Source: Burkholderia sp. | Lineage (GTDB): Bacteria > Pseudomonadota > Gammaproteobacteria > Burkholderiales > Burkholderiaceae | DNA length: 64,000 bases | NCBI RefSeq assembly: GCF_018375725.1 | Contig: NZ_JAHACR010000002.1 | Span: 55,411 to 119,410, forward strand | Direction: 5' to 3' | Part shown: positions 42,766 to 49,418 of the stretch, piece after piece | Position numbering within the stretch: position 1 is the first letter of the stretch | Layout: each line of letters starts with the position of its first letter | The notes under the pieces: generated by a model | Told to the model about the DNA's origin: nothing | Databases searched by the model: none | The model's input: only the letters and a program-made list of their open reading frames with translations | Made by a program: the position numbers and the translations under genes

Positions 42766-43014
42766 GTGAACAGCAAGCGTCTTGCCCCGGATGTGGGCGC
42801 AACTGGTTTCCCGGAAGGGGAGTCATCTGCGCTCGTCGTGTCGTGCCCGGGTGAGGGGTGTGGCGCGCGAATCTGGATCGGGGAATCTCAGCTGCAACGC
42901 TGTGGTCGCCGTGCCGGAACGGGCTGCGAGGGCGATGCCTCCTGTGCGAAGTGCGGCTGCCGCGTGCACGTCGAGATGTGCGGGCTGGGCAGCATTACCG
43001 TCGAAAAGGAATAG
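42766..43014 (+). CDS. Zinc-ribbon protein, 82 aa
   Basis: GTG start with GAAGGAAA upstream. Eight cysteines, arranged CPGEGCG, RCG, GC and CAKCGCRVHVEMC, suggest one or two zinc sites. No signal peptide. First gene behind the CTTGAAT promoter and only 12 nt ahead of the glycosyltransferase-like gene. Confidence 0.75.
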   Translation: MNSKRLAPDVGATGFPEGESSALVVSCPGEGCGARIWIGESQLQRCGRRAGTGCEGDASCAKCGCRVHVEMCGLGSITVEKE

Positions 43015-43026
43015 GACAAGGATTCT

Positions 43027-43953
43027 ATGAGCGAGCTATTCGCGGTCACAACCTACTTCAACCCTTGCGGATATGCCACTCGCCGGCGGAACTACGATCT
43101 GTTCATTGAAGGCATGCGTCGCGCTGGTGTCCCGTGCCTGACCGTTGAGTGTGCATTTGGCGACGATCCTTTCGAACTGCCGGAATCACTGGACGTGATC
43201 CGGGTACGCTCTAGGACGCTGCTCTGGCAAAAGGAGCGCCTGTTGAACATGGCCGAGCCGTGGCTTCCGGCGTCGTGCAAAGGCGTCATCTGGATCGATT
43301 GCGATATCTTGTTCGAGAGCGAGACGTGGCCGGAAGACCTCTTGCGGGTCCTTCATGAAAAAAAAGTTGCTCAGGTATTCGAAACCTGTCTGCGCCTGGA
43401 GCGCGGCAACATCGAAGGTGCGAAGCCGGATATTGCCCGGTCATTTGCGGCAATGATGAACAGCAAGCCCAGCCTGCTCAATGCTGGCCGCTACGATCTT
43501 CACGGGCATACCGGATATGGCTGGGCGATGCGCCGGGAAATCTTCGCTGAGGTGGGCCTGTACGAGCATGCGATCTCGGGCAGCGCCGACCATTTCATGG
43601 CGCACGCCATCTTCGGCGACTACAACTTCTGCATCCAGAACGCGCTGAAGCACGATCGTCGCCAGATCGCGCATCTGAAACAGTGGGGCGATCGATTCCA
43701 TCGGCTGGTGCAGGGTAGTCTAGGAGTTGTTCCCGGACAGATCCGCCATTTGTGGCATGGAGATGCGGTGAACCGCCGCTACTTCCTGCGCATGCACGAC
43801 ATCACGGATCTCGGGTTCGATCCGTGGACCGATCTGCTCATTCAGCCGGGGAAACCTCTCGAATGGGCGCCAGGGCTGAACAAGCCCGGCCTCGTCCAGT
43901 ATTTCGCCAACTATTTCGCGAGCCGTCAGGAAGACGGTGCGCTCGCCGCGTAA
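43027..43953 (+). CDS. Glycosyltransferase-like protein (GT-A fold)
   Basis: 308 residues. VIWIDCDILFES (about 87-98) contains a D-x-D-type metal/nucleotide-sugar site; LLWQKERLLNMAEPWLP and the later GYGWAMRREIFAEVGLYEHAISGSADHF are typical acceptor-side blocks of family-2-like transferases found in phages and plasmids. No membrane segment, so a cytoplasmic acceptor (protein, small molecule or DNA) is possible. Follows a zinc-ribbon gene and precedes a coiled-coil gene in one operon. The acceptor is unknown. Confidence 0.8.
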   Translation: MSELFAVTTYFNPCGYATRRRNYDLFIEGMRRAGVPCLTVECAFGDDPFELPESLDVIRVRSRTLLWQKERLLNMAEPWLPASCKGVIWIDCDILFESETWPEDLLRVLHEKKVAQVFETCLRLERGNIEGAKPDIARSFAAMMNSKPSLLNAGRYDLHGHTGYGWAMRREIFAEVGLYEHAISGSADHFMAHAIFGDYNFCIQNALKHDRRQIAHLKQWGDRFHRLVQGSLGVVPGQIRHLWHGDAVNRRYFLRMHDITDLGFDPWTDLLIQPGKPLEWAPGLNKPGLVQYFANYFASRQEDGALAA

Positions 43954-43966
43954 CGGAGAAGATCAC

Positions 43967-44863
43967 ATGCCGCAAAACAACAAGCCCGACTTCGACAATG
44001 CCCAGGCGGCACTATCGCGTGCGTTGGAATCGATCCAGCACCGGATCGAGAGTATTGACGACGAGATCGCGAGGCTGAACCAGCAACGCAAGGCGTATCT
44101 GAACAGCACGGTCGAGGCGTTGCTGCCCAAGATCTCCGGTAAGACGCTGCGGTCCCTCCAGGATGTGATTCCTGCCTTCCTCACGCGTGATGTGCTCGCG
44201 GTATTTGAGCGCAACTGGACGGTTCTTGGATTTCACAGCGAAACCTACAACAGGGACTACGAGATGCTGCAGACTCGTCTGGCCGGCTATCTGGATCAGA
44301 GACAGTTCGGCAAGCTGAAGGCGATGGACGAGGAAAACGCCGGCAAGATGGCCTCGCTGATCGCCGATAAGGGGGCGCTGAACCAACAGGCTGAGAAGGC
44401 GATCGATCTTCTGGACGTGATGCAGAAGGCGAAGAAGGCCAATATCAAGATTCCGCTCGCGGCGGCGGCGCAAATCCGCAACATCGCTTCGGTCGGCCGC
44501 GCGAGTGCGGCGCCGACGGGGGGCGCTCCCCGTCCTGTTGCTCCGGTGGGAGCATCAGGAGCAACAACCTCTTCACGCCTGACATCGACCGCCTCGTCGA
44601 GTACCGATGATTCGGACCTCTGGTTCTATTTCATGACCGATATCCCGACGAGCTTCCGGACGCTGATGATCGAATCGATCACCGAGGACCGCGTTCGCGA
44701 GCAGGTAGCGGAGCGGGCGGCTTCAATCGACACCGGCAGCAGCGGTTCCGGTTGGGAATCGTCCTGCGACACGCCTGCCCCGCCGAATACGGACGCTGCC
44801 GCGTTCGCCGCCGCGGAATGCACGGCGATCTCCACCGACGACAGTCTCGGTCTCTTCTCCTGA
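43967..44863 (+). CDS. Coiled-coil protein with disordered acidic tail
   Basis: 298 residues. Residues about 8-45 form a coiled coil (ALESIQHRIESIDDEIARLN). The centre is helical. After residue 180 a Ser/Thr/Ala/Pro-rich linker leads to a final acidic stretch ending DDSLGLFS, which looks like a short peptide motif for binding a partner (clamp- or SSB-tail-like), with Gln missing from the clamp consensus. CGGAGAAG precedes the ATG. Function unknown. Confidence 0.8.
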   Translation: MPQNNKPDFDNAQAALSRALESIQHRIESIDDEIARLNQQRKAYLNSTVEALLPKISGKTLRSLQDVIPAFLTRDVLAVFERNWTVLGFHSETYNRDYEMLQTRLAGYLDQRQFGKLKAMDEENAGKMASLIADKGALNQQAEKAIDLLDVMQKAKKANIKIPLAAAAQIRNIASVGRASAAPTGGAPRPVAPVGASGATTSSRLTSTASSSTDDSDLWFYFMTDIPTSFRTLMIESITEDRVREQVAERAASIDTGSSGSGWESSCDTPAPPNTDAAAFAAAECTAISTDDSLGLFS

Positions 44864-45010
44864 TCCATCCTTCATCCCTTACGCCCCGGATGCCTACTCC
44901 GGGGTGAGGGCTTCGGCGACATTCCCCCTCAGTCGGACGAATGGTTGTTCCCGACCGACGCGGGAATGGAAGCGGGAGATACCGGGACCACGCTCATCAA
45001 GTGAGCCGAA

Positions 45011-45253
45011 TTGGGCAAGCTTGAACGCCCCAAGTTCAAAGGCTGGTGGCGGGATCACCGCGAGGATGTACGTGCCTGCTCACGCGAATACTGGAAGACC
45101 CAGCGATTCACGAGGCCGACCGATCCGGAATGGCTCAAGGTCGAGCTGGTTCCCGGGCGATACGAACCGCCTGTTGGGCGTGATTACGCCGCTATGTGGT
45201 TTGTGTCGATTTCACTGAGAACAGCTCGTCTATCCTGCATCTCAGCACTTTGA
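45011..45253 (+). CDS. Doubtful ORF, possible remnant
   Basis: TTG-initiated frame of 80 codons. The first 65 residues look protein-like (KFKGWWRDHREDVRACSREY), but the end overlaps the XRE regulator gene on the other strand by about 60 nt. The stretch 44864-45191 otherwise holds a GC-rich hairpin (CCCCGGA...TCCGGGG near 44884) and nothing else I can name. Confidence 0.3.
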   Translation: MGKLERPKFKGWWRDHREDVRACSREYWKTQRFTRPTDPEWLKVELVPGRYEPPVGRDYAAMWFVSISLRTARLSCISAL

Positions 45254-45458
45254 TGAGTCCAGCAAGCAGTGCAACGCTCAGGTGTTGCGCCTTGTTATCG
45301 ACGACACGCGATAGTTGCTGGTGCGAAATTTCCACACCTTCTTCCTGCAGTTGCCGGTTTAACTCGGCGATGCTTTTGATGCCGCGCTTGGCCATGCAAA
45401 CGCGCACGCGCAACTCGACGGCTGGCGATTCGTCTTTAAATTCAGTCAGTTGTCCCAT
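45192..45458 (-). CDS. XRE-family transcription regulator (small)
   Basis: 88 residues starting MGQLTEFKDESPAVELRV, with GAGGGACG as SD. The region RVCMAKRGIKSIAELNRQL, then GVEISHQQLSRVVDN and LSVALLAGLIKVLRCRIDELF, is a Cro/CI-type helix-turn-helix with the usual C-terminal helix. Longer upstream starts exist but run into the divergent promoter. It is divergent from the strong promoter at 45586 and is the obvious candidate to control it and perhaps the tRNA array behind. Confidence 0.85.
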   Translation of the reverse strand: MGQLTEFKDESPAVELRVRVCMAKRGIKSIAELNRQLQEEGVEISHQQLSRVVDNKAQHLSVALLAGLIKVLRCRIDELFSVKSTQTT

Positions 45459-45585
45459 AATGTCGTCCCTCACTACGACAGGCGAATGATAGCGCATCCT
45501 GACCGGAGTGGGGGCAGAGAATGTCCATGACAAGTCTAAAGTGTGCGTGCAGAGGAAAAAATATCCATCCCATGCACAAAAGTAG

Positions 45586-45614
45586 TTGACACGGAAAACT
45601 CGGCTCGGCATACT
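45586..45614 (+). promoter_or_regulatory. Strong sigma-70 promoter
   Basis: TTGACA (45586-45591), 17 nt, CATACT (45609-45614). The best consensus promoter in the window, divergent from the XRE gene and upstream of the small ORF and tRNA array. Confidence 0.7.
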
Positions 45615-45667
45615 GCAGTCCATCGAACCCCAAAGCGGGGTTTAACCAACCACCTGTGGAGAGTGTT

Positions 45668-45997
45668 GTGGCTGCAAATCTGATGAACCTGACGACCATA
45701 GCCGGACGCGATGCGTCCCGGTCGTCTGCGCTCGTCGGAGATGCGCTCAACGGTCTCGTCCGGACAAACGTCATGGCAACGAAACTGAACGACAGAACCG
45801 ATCGCGCAGCGGCACAAGCCGCGGCCGCCGGCCAACCGTCGTCGTCATCGTTGCGACCCACGCTCAATGAGCGCCATGAGTCCATCTGCATTCCGACGTT
45901 TGGTCTTACCACGGTCGGCTACCCGCGTAGCTATCAGTGGAAGGGAAGCACAGGAAGCATCCGAGGGGGGAGACCCCGGATCGCTGGAGCCACGTAA
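45668..45997 (+). CDS. Hypothetical protein, 109 aa
   Basis: GTG start with GGAGAG upstream (another GTG four codons before is in frame). Ala/Ser/Thr-rich, low-complexity middle (DRAAAQAAAAGQPSSSSLRP), so it may be unstructured. It is followed by a perfect terminator. It may be a leader transcript rather than a true gene. Confidence 0.45.
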   Translation: MAANLMNLTTIAGRDASRSSALVGDALNGLVRTNVMATKLNDRTDRAAAQAAAAGQPSSSSLRPTLNERHESICIPTFGLTTVGYPRSYQWKGSTGSIRGGRPRIAGAT

Positions 45998-46027
45998 GGT
46001 CCAGCGATCAATCGAAAGATCAGGCGA

Positions 46028-46074
46028 AAAGCCCGGATGCTCCCTAACAGGACTCCGGGCTTTTTGTTTTTCCT
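46028..46074 (+). terminator. Rho-independent terminator
   Basis: AAAAGCCCGGA pairs with TCCGGGCTTTTT, followed by GTTTTTC. It separates the small ORF from the tRNA array. Confidence 0.85.
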
Positions 46075-46188
46075 GGCAGTCGCAGTAACGAGTTTCAAGG
46101 GGGCTGGCGAAACGCGACGTCCCGAGTTGATCAAGACCTGACGGGTAGTGAACGTCAGGCCAGTGCCGGCGAGGCCGGGGTCACTGAC

Positions 46189-46206
46189 GTGTCTTTAACA
46201 ATCTGG
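46189..46206 (+). promoter_or_regulatory. boxA-like antitermination site before the tRNA array
   Basis: TGTCTTTAACAATCTGG closely matches the rRNA-operon boxA (TGCTCTTTAACAATTTA). A hairpin CCTGACG...CGTCAGG (46136-46159) precedes it. It lies 70 nt before the first tRNA. The rest of 45998-46278 shows only this and the terminator. Confidence 0.65.
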
Positions 46207-46278
46207 AGAGGTATTTATGGATCCGCCTGCAAGGGCAAGGTGGCCTCACCCATCTTGCCCATGTTGGCGGATCCAGAT

Positions 46279-46355
46279 GCGGACGTAGCTCAGTTGGTCG
46301 GAGCGCGAGTTTCCCAAACTCGAGGTCGCCGGTTCGAAGCCGGCTGTCCGCTCCA
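46279..46355 (+). tRNA. tRNA-Gly(CCC)
   Basis: Cloverleaf with acceptor GCGGACG/TGTCCGC, anticodon loop TTCCCAA, encoded CCA. First gene of the array. Confidence 0.9.
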
Positions 46356-46396
46356 TTACGAAAGGGTCTTCTAGGGTCTTTTCGCAATGCGTTCAT

Positions 46397-46483
46397 GGAC
46401 GGGTGGGTGAGAGGCTCAAACCGCCGGACTGTAAATCCGGAGCTCGAAAGGCGTCGCTGGTTCGAATCCAGCCCTGTCCACCA
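46397..46483 (+). tRNA. tRNA-Tyr(GTA)
   Basis: Acceptor GGACGGG/CCTGTCC, anticodon loop CTGTAAA, long variable arm typical of Tyr, encoded CCA. Confidence 0.92.
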
Positions 46484-46490
46484 GTTTTTT

Positions 46491-46566
46491 GTCGGTATCG
46501 TCTAGTGGACCAGGACACCACCCTTTCACGGTGAATACACGGGTTCGAATCCCGTTACCGACTCCA
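46491..46566 (+). tRNA. tRNA-Glu(TTC)
   Basis: Acceptor GTCGGTA/TACCGAC, loop CTTTCAC, encoded CCA; one C-A mismatch at the foot of the anticodon stem. A second TTC gene lies at 49681. Confidence 0.88.
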
Positions 46567-46567
46567 T

Positions 46568-46641
46568 GCGGGCATAGCCTAGTGGCCAGGCAGCAGCCTT
46601 CCAAGCTGAGAACACGGGTTCGATTCCCGTTGCTCGCTCCA
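46568..46641 (+). tRNA. tRNA-Gly(TCC)
   Basis: Acceptor GCGGGCA/TGCTCGC, loop CTTCCAA, encoded CCA. Confidence 0.88.
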
Positions 46642-46684
46642 AATCATGTTGTACATGCATTAGATAGTAATCCTATGTGTTATT

Positions 46685-46760
46685 GCGGAGGTAGCTCAGT
46701 TGGTAGAGCGTGATCTTGCCAAGGTCGAGGCCGCGGGTTCGAGCCCCGTCCTCCGCTCCA
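46685..46760 (+). tRNA. tRNA-Gly(GCC)
   Basis: Acceptor GCGGAGG/CCTCCGC, loop TTGCCAA, encoded CCA. Confidence 0.92.
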
Positions 46761-46766
46761 GTTTTC

Positions 46767-46842
46767 GCCGAGATAGCTCAGTTGGTAGAGCGGTGGCCTG
46801 AAGAGCCGCGCGTCGAAGGTTCGATTCCTTCTCTTGGCGCCA
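46767..46842 (+). tRNA. tRNA-Phe(GAA)
   Basis: Acceptor GCCGAGA/TCTTGGC, loop CTGAAGA, encoded CCA. Confidence 0.92.
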
Positions 46843-46848
46843 GTCAAT

Positions 46849-46924
46849 GGGGGTGTAGCTCAGTTGGGAGAGCAACTGCTTTGCAAGCAGAAGGTCGTCG
46901 GTTCGAAGCCGACCACTTCCACCA
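46849..46924 (+). tRNA. tRNA-Ala(TGC)
   Basis: Acceptor GGGGGTG/CACTTCC with two G-T pairs; loop TTTGCAA; encoded CCA. The G3-T70 pair needed for alanine identity is present. Confidence 0.9.
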
Positions 46925-46948
46925 GATCATCAACCGCAGGAGATCGCC

Positions 46949-47066
46949 GTGAAGCGAAAACCCTCGGCCCCGCGAAATCCCTTCGTCGCGGCGGCCATGT
47001 TCAAGAAGGCAGGCACCCATCGCAAGAGCAACAAGTCTCTGCGTCGTGCCGACAAGATGTCGCTGT
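46949..47066 (+). CDS. Basic peptide whose frame runs into tRNA-Lys without a stop
   Basis: GTG with AGGAG seven nt upstream begins MKRKPSAPRNPFVAAAMFKK, a strongly basic peptide that continues for 39 codons to MSL and then enters tRNA-Lys(TTT) in frame with no stop; the frame would continue to 47239 if the tRNA were not cut out. RNase P cleavage at the tRNA 5' end would leave a message without a stop codon. The 39 codons look like a conserved small phage/plasmid protein (RNPF, KAGTHRKSNKSLRRA). Whether it is a complete gene or a remnant fused to the array is open. Confidence 0.5.
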
Positions 47067-47141
47067 CGGGGTGTAGCTCGAAGGCTCGAGCATGTGGCTT
47101 TTACCCACGCGGCGAGGGTTCGATTCCCTCCGCCCCGACCA
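47067..47141 (+). tRNA. tRNA-Lys(TTT)
   Basis: Acceptor CGGGGTG/CGCCCCG, loop CTTTTAC, encoded CCA. Confidence 0.9.
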
Positions 47142-47199
47142 GCAGAGGCGACAAACGAATGGCGCTTACGCTTCGCCATCCGCTTGTTGTTTCATCGAT

Positions 47200-47278
47200 T
47201 CCGCAGAACCCGAGCAAGGTGCATGGGCGTGACTGTTAATCACTGGTTAGCTGAGTTCGATCCTCAGGTGCGGAGCCA
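47200..47278 (+). tRNA. tRNA-Asn(GTT), unusual D arm
   Basis: Acceptor TCCGCAG/GTGCGGA (last pair G-G), loop CTGTTAA, T arm CTGAG/CTCAG, encoded CCA. The D arm is non-standard (CCC...GGG around a long loop, 79 nt in total). Confidence 0.75.
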
Positions 47279-47297
47279 AATTTTACGTGCGTTTCGG

Positions 47298-47374
47298 GGT
47301 GGCCGTAGCTCAGTTGGCAGAGCCCCGGAATGTGGATCCGGTGGTCCTCGGTTCGATTCCAGTCGTCCACCCCG
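47298..47374 (+). tRNA. tRNA-His(GTG), CCA not encoded
   Basis: Extra G at -1 paired with C73 as required for His; loop ATGTGGA. The 3' end reads CCG, so CCA must be made after transcription. One C-T mismatch in the acceptor. Confidence 0.85.
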
Positions 47375-47393
47375 AAGCGCATGACGGTTCAAG

Positions 47394-47470
47394 AGGGGCG
47401 TCGTCAAGAGGCCAAAGACACCGGGTTTTGATCCCGGCATTCGAAGGTTCGAATCCTTCCGCCCCCGCCA
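47394..47470 (+). tRNA. tRNA-Gln(TTG)
   Basis: Loop TTTTGAT, acceptor AGGGGCG/CGCCCCC with an unpaired first position (A1-C72), encoded CCA. Confidence 0.85.
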
Positions 47471-47491
47471 TTTTTAGTAGTGCAATTCAAT

Positions 47492-47567
47492 TGCGGGATG
47501 TCTGTTGGTAGGCAGCTCGGTTTCATAAGCCGACGCGACGACGGTTCGATTCCGTCTCCCGCAACCA
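47492..47567 (+). tRNA. tRNA with CAT anticodon (1 of 3), initiator-like
   Basis: Acceptor TGCGGGA/TCCCGCA, loop TTCATAA, encoded CCA. The anticodon stem (TCGGT/GCCGA) and 3' end CCCGCAACCA resemble initiator tRNA, but position 1-72 is a T-A pair. Confidence 0.85.
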
Positions 47568-47572
47568 TTATT

Positions 47573-47649
47573 CGGAACGTAGCGCAGCCTGGTAGCGCAC
47601 TTGATTTGGGATCAAGGGGTCGCGAGTTCGAACCTCGCCGTTCCGACCA
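47573..47649 (+). tRNA. tRNA-Pro(TGG)
   Basis: Starts CGGAACG, loop TTTGGGA, encoded CCA. Confidence 0.92.
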
Positions 47650-47698
47650 CTTTCGGGAGAGATCCCAACACCGCAACCCGCAAGATAGCCGCGGGAAC

Positions 47699-47812
47699 AG
47701 CCATCCTGCTCGATGGCTGGCATTCGATGGAACACTGCCCACTATAGCGGCGGGTGAAATCGACGGCGCGAGTAGAGCAGACCGCCCGGCCAACCTACGG
47801 TCGGCCCGGGCG
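47699..47812 (+). repeat. Hairpins in tRNA spacer
   Basis: AGCCATC/GATGGCT (47699-47718) and CGCCCGG/CCGGGCG (47783-47812) inverted repeats in the longest spacer of the array; the second ends with CCTATAT just before tRNA-Ser, as does the spacer before 49817. Confidence 0.5.
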
Positions 47813-47820
47813 CCCTATAT

Positions 47821-47914
47821 GGAAGGTTGGCCGAATGGTAAGGCCCCGCGTTGGAAGCGCGAGTGCATGGCGTAACACGTCGTGATGCGGGTTCGAGTCC
47901 CGTGCCTTCCTCCA
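47821..47914 (+). tRNA. tRNA-Ser(GGA)
   Basis: Acceptor GGAAGGT/GCCTTCC, loop TTGGAAG, long variable arm, encoded CCA. Confidence 0.9.
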
Positions 47915-47921
47915 GTTCGAC

Positions 47922-47998
47922 TCCGGTGTAGCTCAGTTGGTCAGAGCACCGTCTTGATAAGGCGGGGGTCGTTGGTTCGAGCCCAACTACCGGAACCA
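47922..47998 (+). tRNA. tRNA-Ile(GAT)
   Basis: Acceptor TCCGGTG/TACCGGA, loop TTGATAA, encoded CCA. Confidence 0.92.
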
Positions 47999-48006
47999 CA
48001 TTCATT

Positions 48007-48081
48007 GCCTCCTTAGCTCAGTTGGTAGAGCACCGGTCTCCAAAACCGGCCGCGGCGGTTCGATTCCGTCAGGGGGTGCCA
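48007..48081 (+). tRNA. tRNA-Trp(CCA)
   Basis: Acceptor GCCTCCT/AGGGGGT, loop CTCCAAA, encoded CCA. Confidence 0.9.
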
Positions 48082-48087
48082 CGTCTT

Positions 48088-48177
48088 GGAAGACTGCCCG
48101 AATGGTCAAAGGCCCTGCTTCGAAAGCAGTGTGGGTGCGCAAGCGCCGTAGGGGTTCGAGTCCTCTGTCTTCCGCCA
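48088..48177 (+). tRNA. tRNA-Ser(CGA)
   Basis: Acceptor GGAAGAC/GTCTTCC, loop TTCGAAA, long variable arm, encoded CCA. Close relative of the Ser(TGA) gene. Confidence 0.9.
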
Positions 48178-48182
48178 GCCAT

Positions 48183-48260
48183 CTCTCCGTAGCTCAGTTG
48201 GATCAGAGCGCCTGCCTACGAAGCAGGAGGTCGAAGGTTCGAGTCCTTCCGGAGAGGCCA
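48183..48260 (+). tRNA. tRNA-Arg(ACG)
   Basis: Acceptor CTCTCCG/CGGAGAG, loop CTACGAA, encoded CCA. Confidence 0.92.
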
Positions 48261-48264
48261 GAAA

Positions 48265-48335
48265 GCAGCGCGTCGCTCGCGGTCGACACGGCCGTGCCTC
48301 ACCACGGCACGATCGCTCGCGTGCGACCGCGCTGC
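48265..48335 (+). repeat. Long hairpin in tRNA spacer
   Basis: GCAGCGCG with CGCGCTGC extends into TCGCTCGCG/CGCGTGCGA to give a stem of about 17 bp; an inner hairpin CGTGCC/GGCACG caps it. Confidence 0.6.
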
Positions 48336-48349
48336 CCAAATCATACATA

Positions 48350-48426
48350 CGGCGTGTAGCGCAGCCCGGTAGCGCATCGGTCTGGGGGACCGGAGGTCTC
48401 AGGTTCGATGCCTGATGCCCCTACCA
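48350..48426 (+). tRNA. tRNA-Pro(GGG), poorly paired acceptor
   Basis: Loop CTGGGGG, good anticodon and T arms, encoded CCA; but acceptor CGGCGTG against TGCCCCT has at least two mismatches. May be decaying. Confidence 0.7.
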
Positions 48427-48449
48427 GTCTCGCATCAACAACGGTTTTA

Positions 48450-48528
48450 CGGGGTGTGGCCTAGTCCGGTCCACGGCGCCGCGTTCGGGACGCGGAGATC
48501 GCAGGTTCAAATCCTGCCACCCCGACCA
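48450..48528 (+). tRNA. tRNA-Pro(CGG)
   Basis: Acceptor CGGGGTG/CACCCCG, loop TTCGGGA, encoded CCA; large D loop. Confidence 0.85.
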
Positions 48529-48532
48529 GTAT

Positions 48533-48624
48533 AGAAGCGTGCCAGAGAGGCCGATTGGGCTCGACTGCTAATCGAGAACTCGCCGAGAGGGGAGTCGCGG
48601 GTTCGAATCCCGCCGCTTCTGCCA
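48533..48624 (+). tRNA. tRNA-Ser(GCT)
   Basis: Acceptor AGAAGCG/CGCTTCT, loop CTGCTAA, long variable arm, encoded CCA. Confidence 0.92.
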
Positions 48625-48629
48625 TCCAT

Positions 48630-48720
48630 GGAAGACTGCCAGAACGGTCAATGGCCCCGCTTTGAAAGCGGTGAGAGTGCGCAAGCGCTGTGGGGGTTCG
48701 AGTCCGCCCGTCTTCCGCCA
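48630..48720 (+). tRNA. tRNA-Ser(TGA)
   Basis: Acceptor GGAAGAC/GTCTTCC, loop TTTGAAA, long variable arm, encoded CCA. Confidence 0.9.
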
Positions 48721-48727
48721 GTTCAAC

Positions 48728-48802
48728 GTCCGGTTAGCTCAGCAGGTAGAGCAGCTGCCCTACAAGCAGATTGTCGGCGATCGATCCCGTCACCGGATAC
48801 CA
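48728..48802 (+). tRNA. tRNA-Val(TAC)
   Basis: Acceptor GTCCGGT/ACCGGAT, loop CCTACAA, encoded CCA; T arm less regular. Confidence 0.82.
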
Positions 48803-48808
48803 GTCACT

Positions 48809-48884
48809 GCCCCGTTAACTCAGAGGCCAGAGTGCTCCCCTGTCCAGGGAGAAGCCGCGGGTTCGATCCCCGCACGGGGCGCCA
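48809..48884 (+). tRNA. tRNA-Asp(GTC)
   Basis: Acceptor GCCCCGT/ACGGGGC, loop CTGTCCA, encoded CCA. Confidence 0.9.
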
Positions 48885-48890
48885 GTCATT

Positions 48891-48966
48891 GCTTCGATGG
48901 CGCAGCGGGTAGCGCACGCCCTTGGTAAGGGCGAGGTCGCGGGTTCGATCCCCGCTCGAAGCTCCA
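48891..48966 (+). tRNA. tRNA-Thr(GGT)
   Basis: Acceptor GCTTCGA/TCGAAGC, loop TTGGTAA, encoded CCA. Confidence 0.92.
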
Positions 48967-48973
48967 GTCTCGC

Positions 48974-49049
48974 GCCGACATAGTTCAGTTGGAAGAACGG
49001 CCGCATCGTAAGCGGCGGGTCGCCTGTTCGAATCAGGCTGTCGGCCCCC
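48974..49049 (+). tRNA. tRNA-Thr(CGT), CCA not encoded
   Basis: Acceptor GCCGACA/TGTCGGC, loop ATCGTAA; 3' end is CCC, not CCA. Confidence 0.85.
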
Positions 49050-49056
49050 CATTATC

Positions 49057-49128
49057 GCCGGTATAGCTCATCGGACCAGAGCGGTTTCCTTATAAGAAGC
49101 GGGTCGTCCGTTCGGACTGCTGGCATCA
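49057..49128 (+). tRNA. tRNA-Ile(TAT), truncated T arm
   Basis: Acceptor GCCGGTA/TGCTGGC and anticodon stem with loop CTTATAA are good, but the T stem lacks its 3' half (about 4-5 nt missing) and the end reads TCA. A TAT anticodon is rare in bacteria. Possible pseudogene. Confidence 0.5.
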
Positions 49129-49135
49129 CGATCAT

Positions 49136-49222
49136 GCCTGGGTGGCGGAATACGGTAGACGCACCGCCTCGAGAGGGCGGCGGGCAACATCCATGAGGGT
49201 TCGATTCCCTCCTCAGGCACCA
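49136..49222 (+). tRNA. tRNA-Leu(GAG)
   Basis: Acceptor GCCTGGG/CTCAGGC, loop TCGAGAG, long variable arm, encoded CCA. Confidence 0.9.
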
Positions 49223-49228
49223 ACTAAT

Positions 49229-49318
49229 CCGGCCTTGGTGGAATCAAGGTAGACACGCCAGTCTCAGGAACTGGAGCTCGAAAGAGCAGTGCGAGTTCGA
49301 GTCTCGCAGGCCGGACCA
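49229..49318 (+). tRNA. tRNA-Leu(CAG)
   Basis: Acceptor CCGGCCT/AGGCCGG, loop CTCAGGA, long variable arm, encoded CCA. Confidence 0.9.
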
Positions 49319-49324
49319 ATCACT

Positions 49325-49412
49325 CGGCACGTGGCGAAACCACGGTAGACGCACCTGATTCAAGACCAGGCTCCCAAGGGGAATGCGAGTTCGAATCTCG
49401 CCGTGCCGACCA
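49325..49412 (+). tRNA. tRNA-Leu(CAA)
   Basis: Acceptor CGGCACG/CGTGCCG, loop TTCAAGA, long variable arm, encoded CCA. Confidence 0.9.
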
Positions 49413-49418
49413 AGCTAT

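Noticed and set aside
46279..46355. Integration (att) site at the tRNA array
   Set aside because: No repeated tRNA 3' end and no integrase gene in the window.
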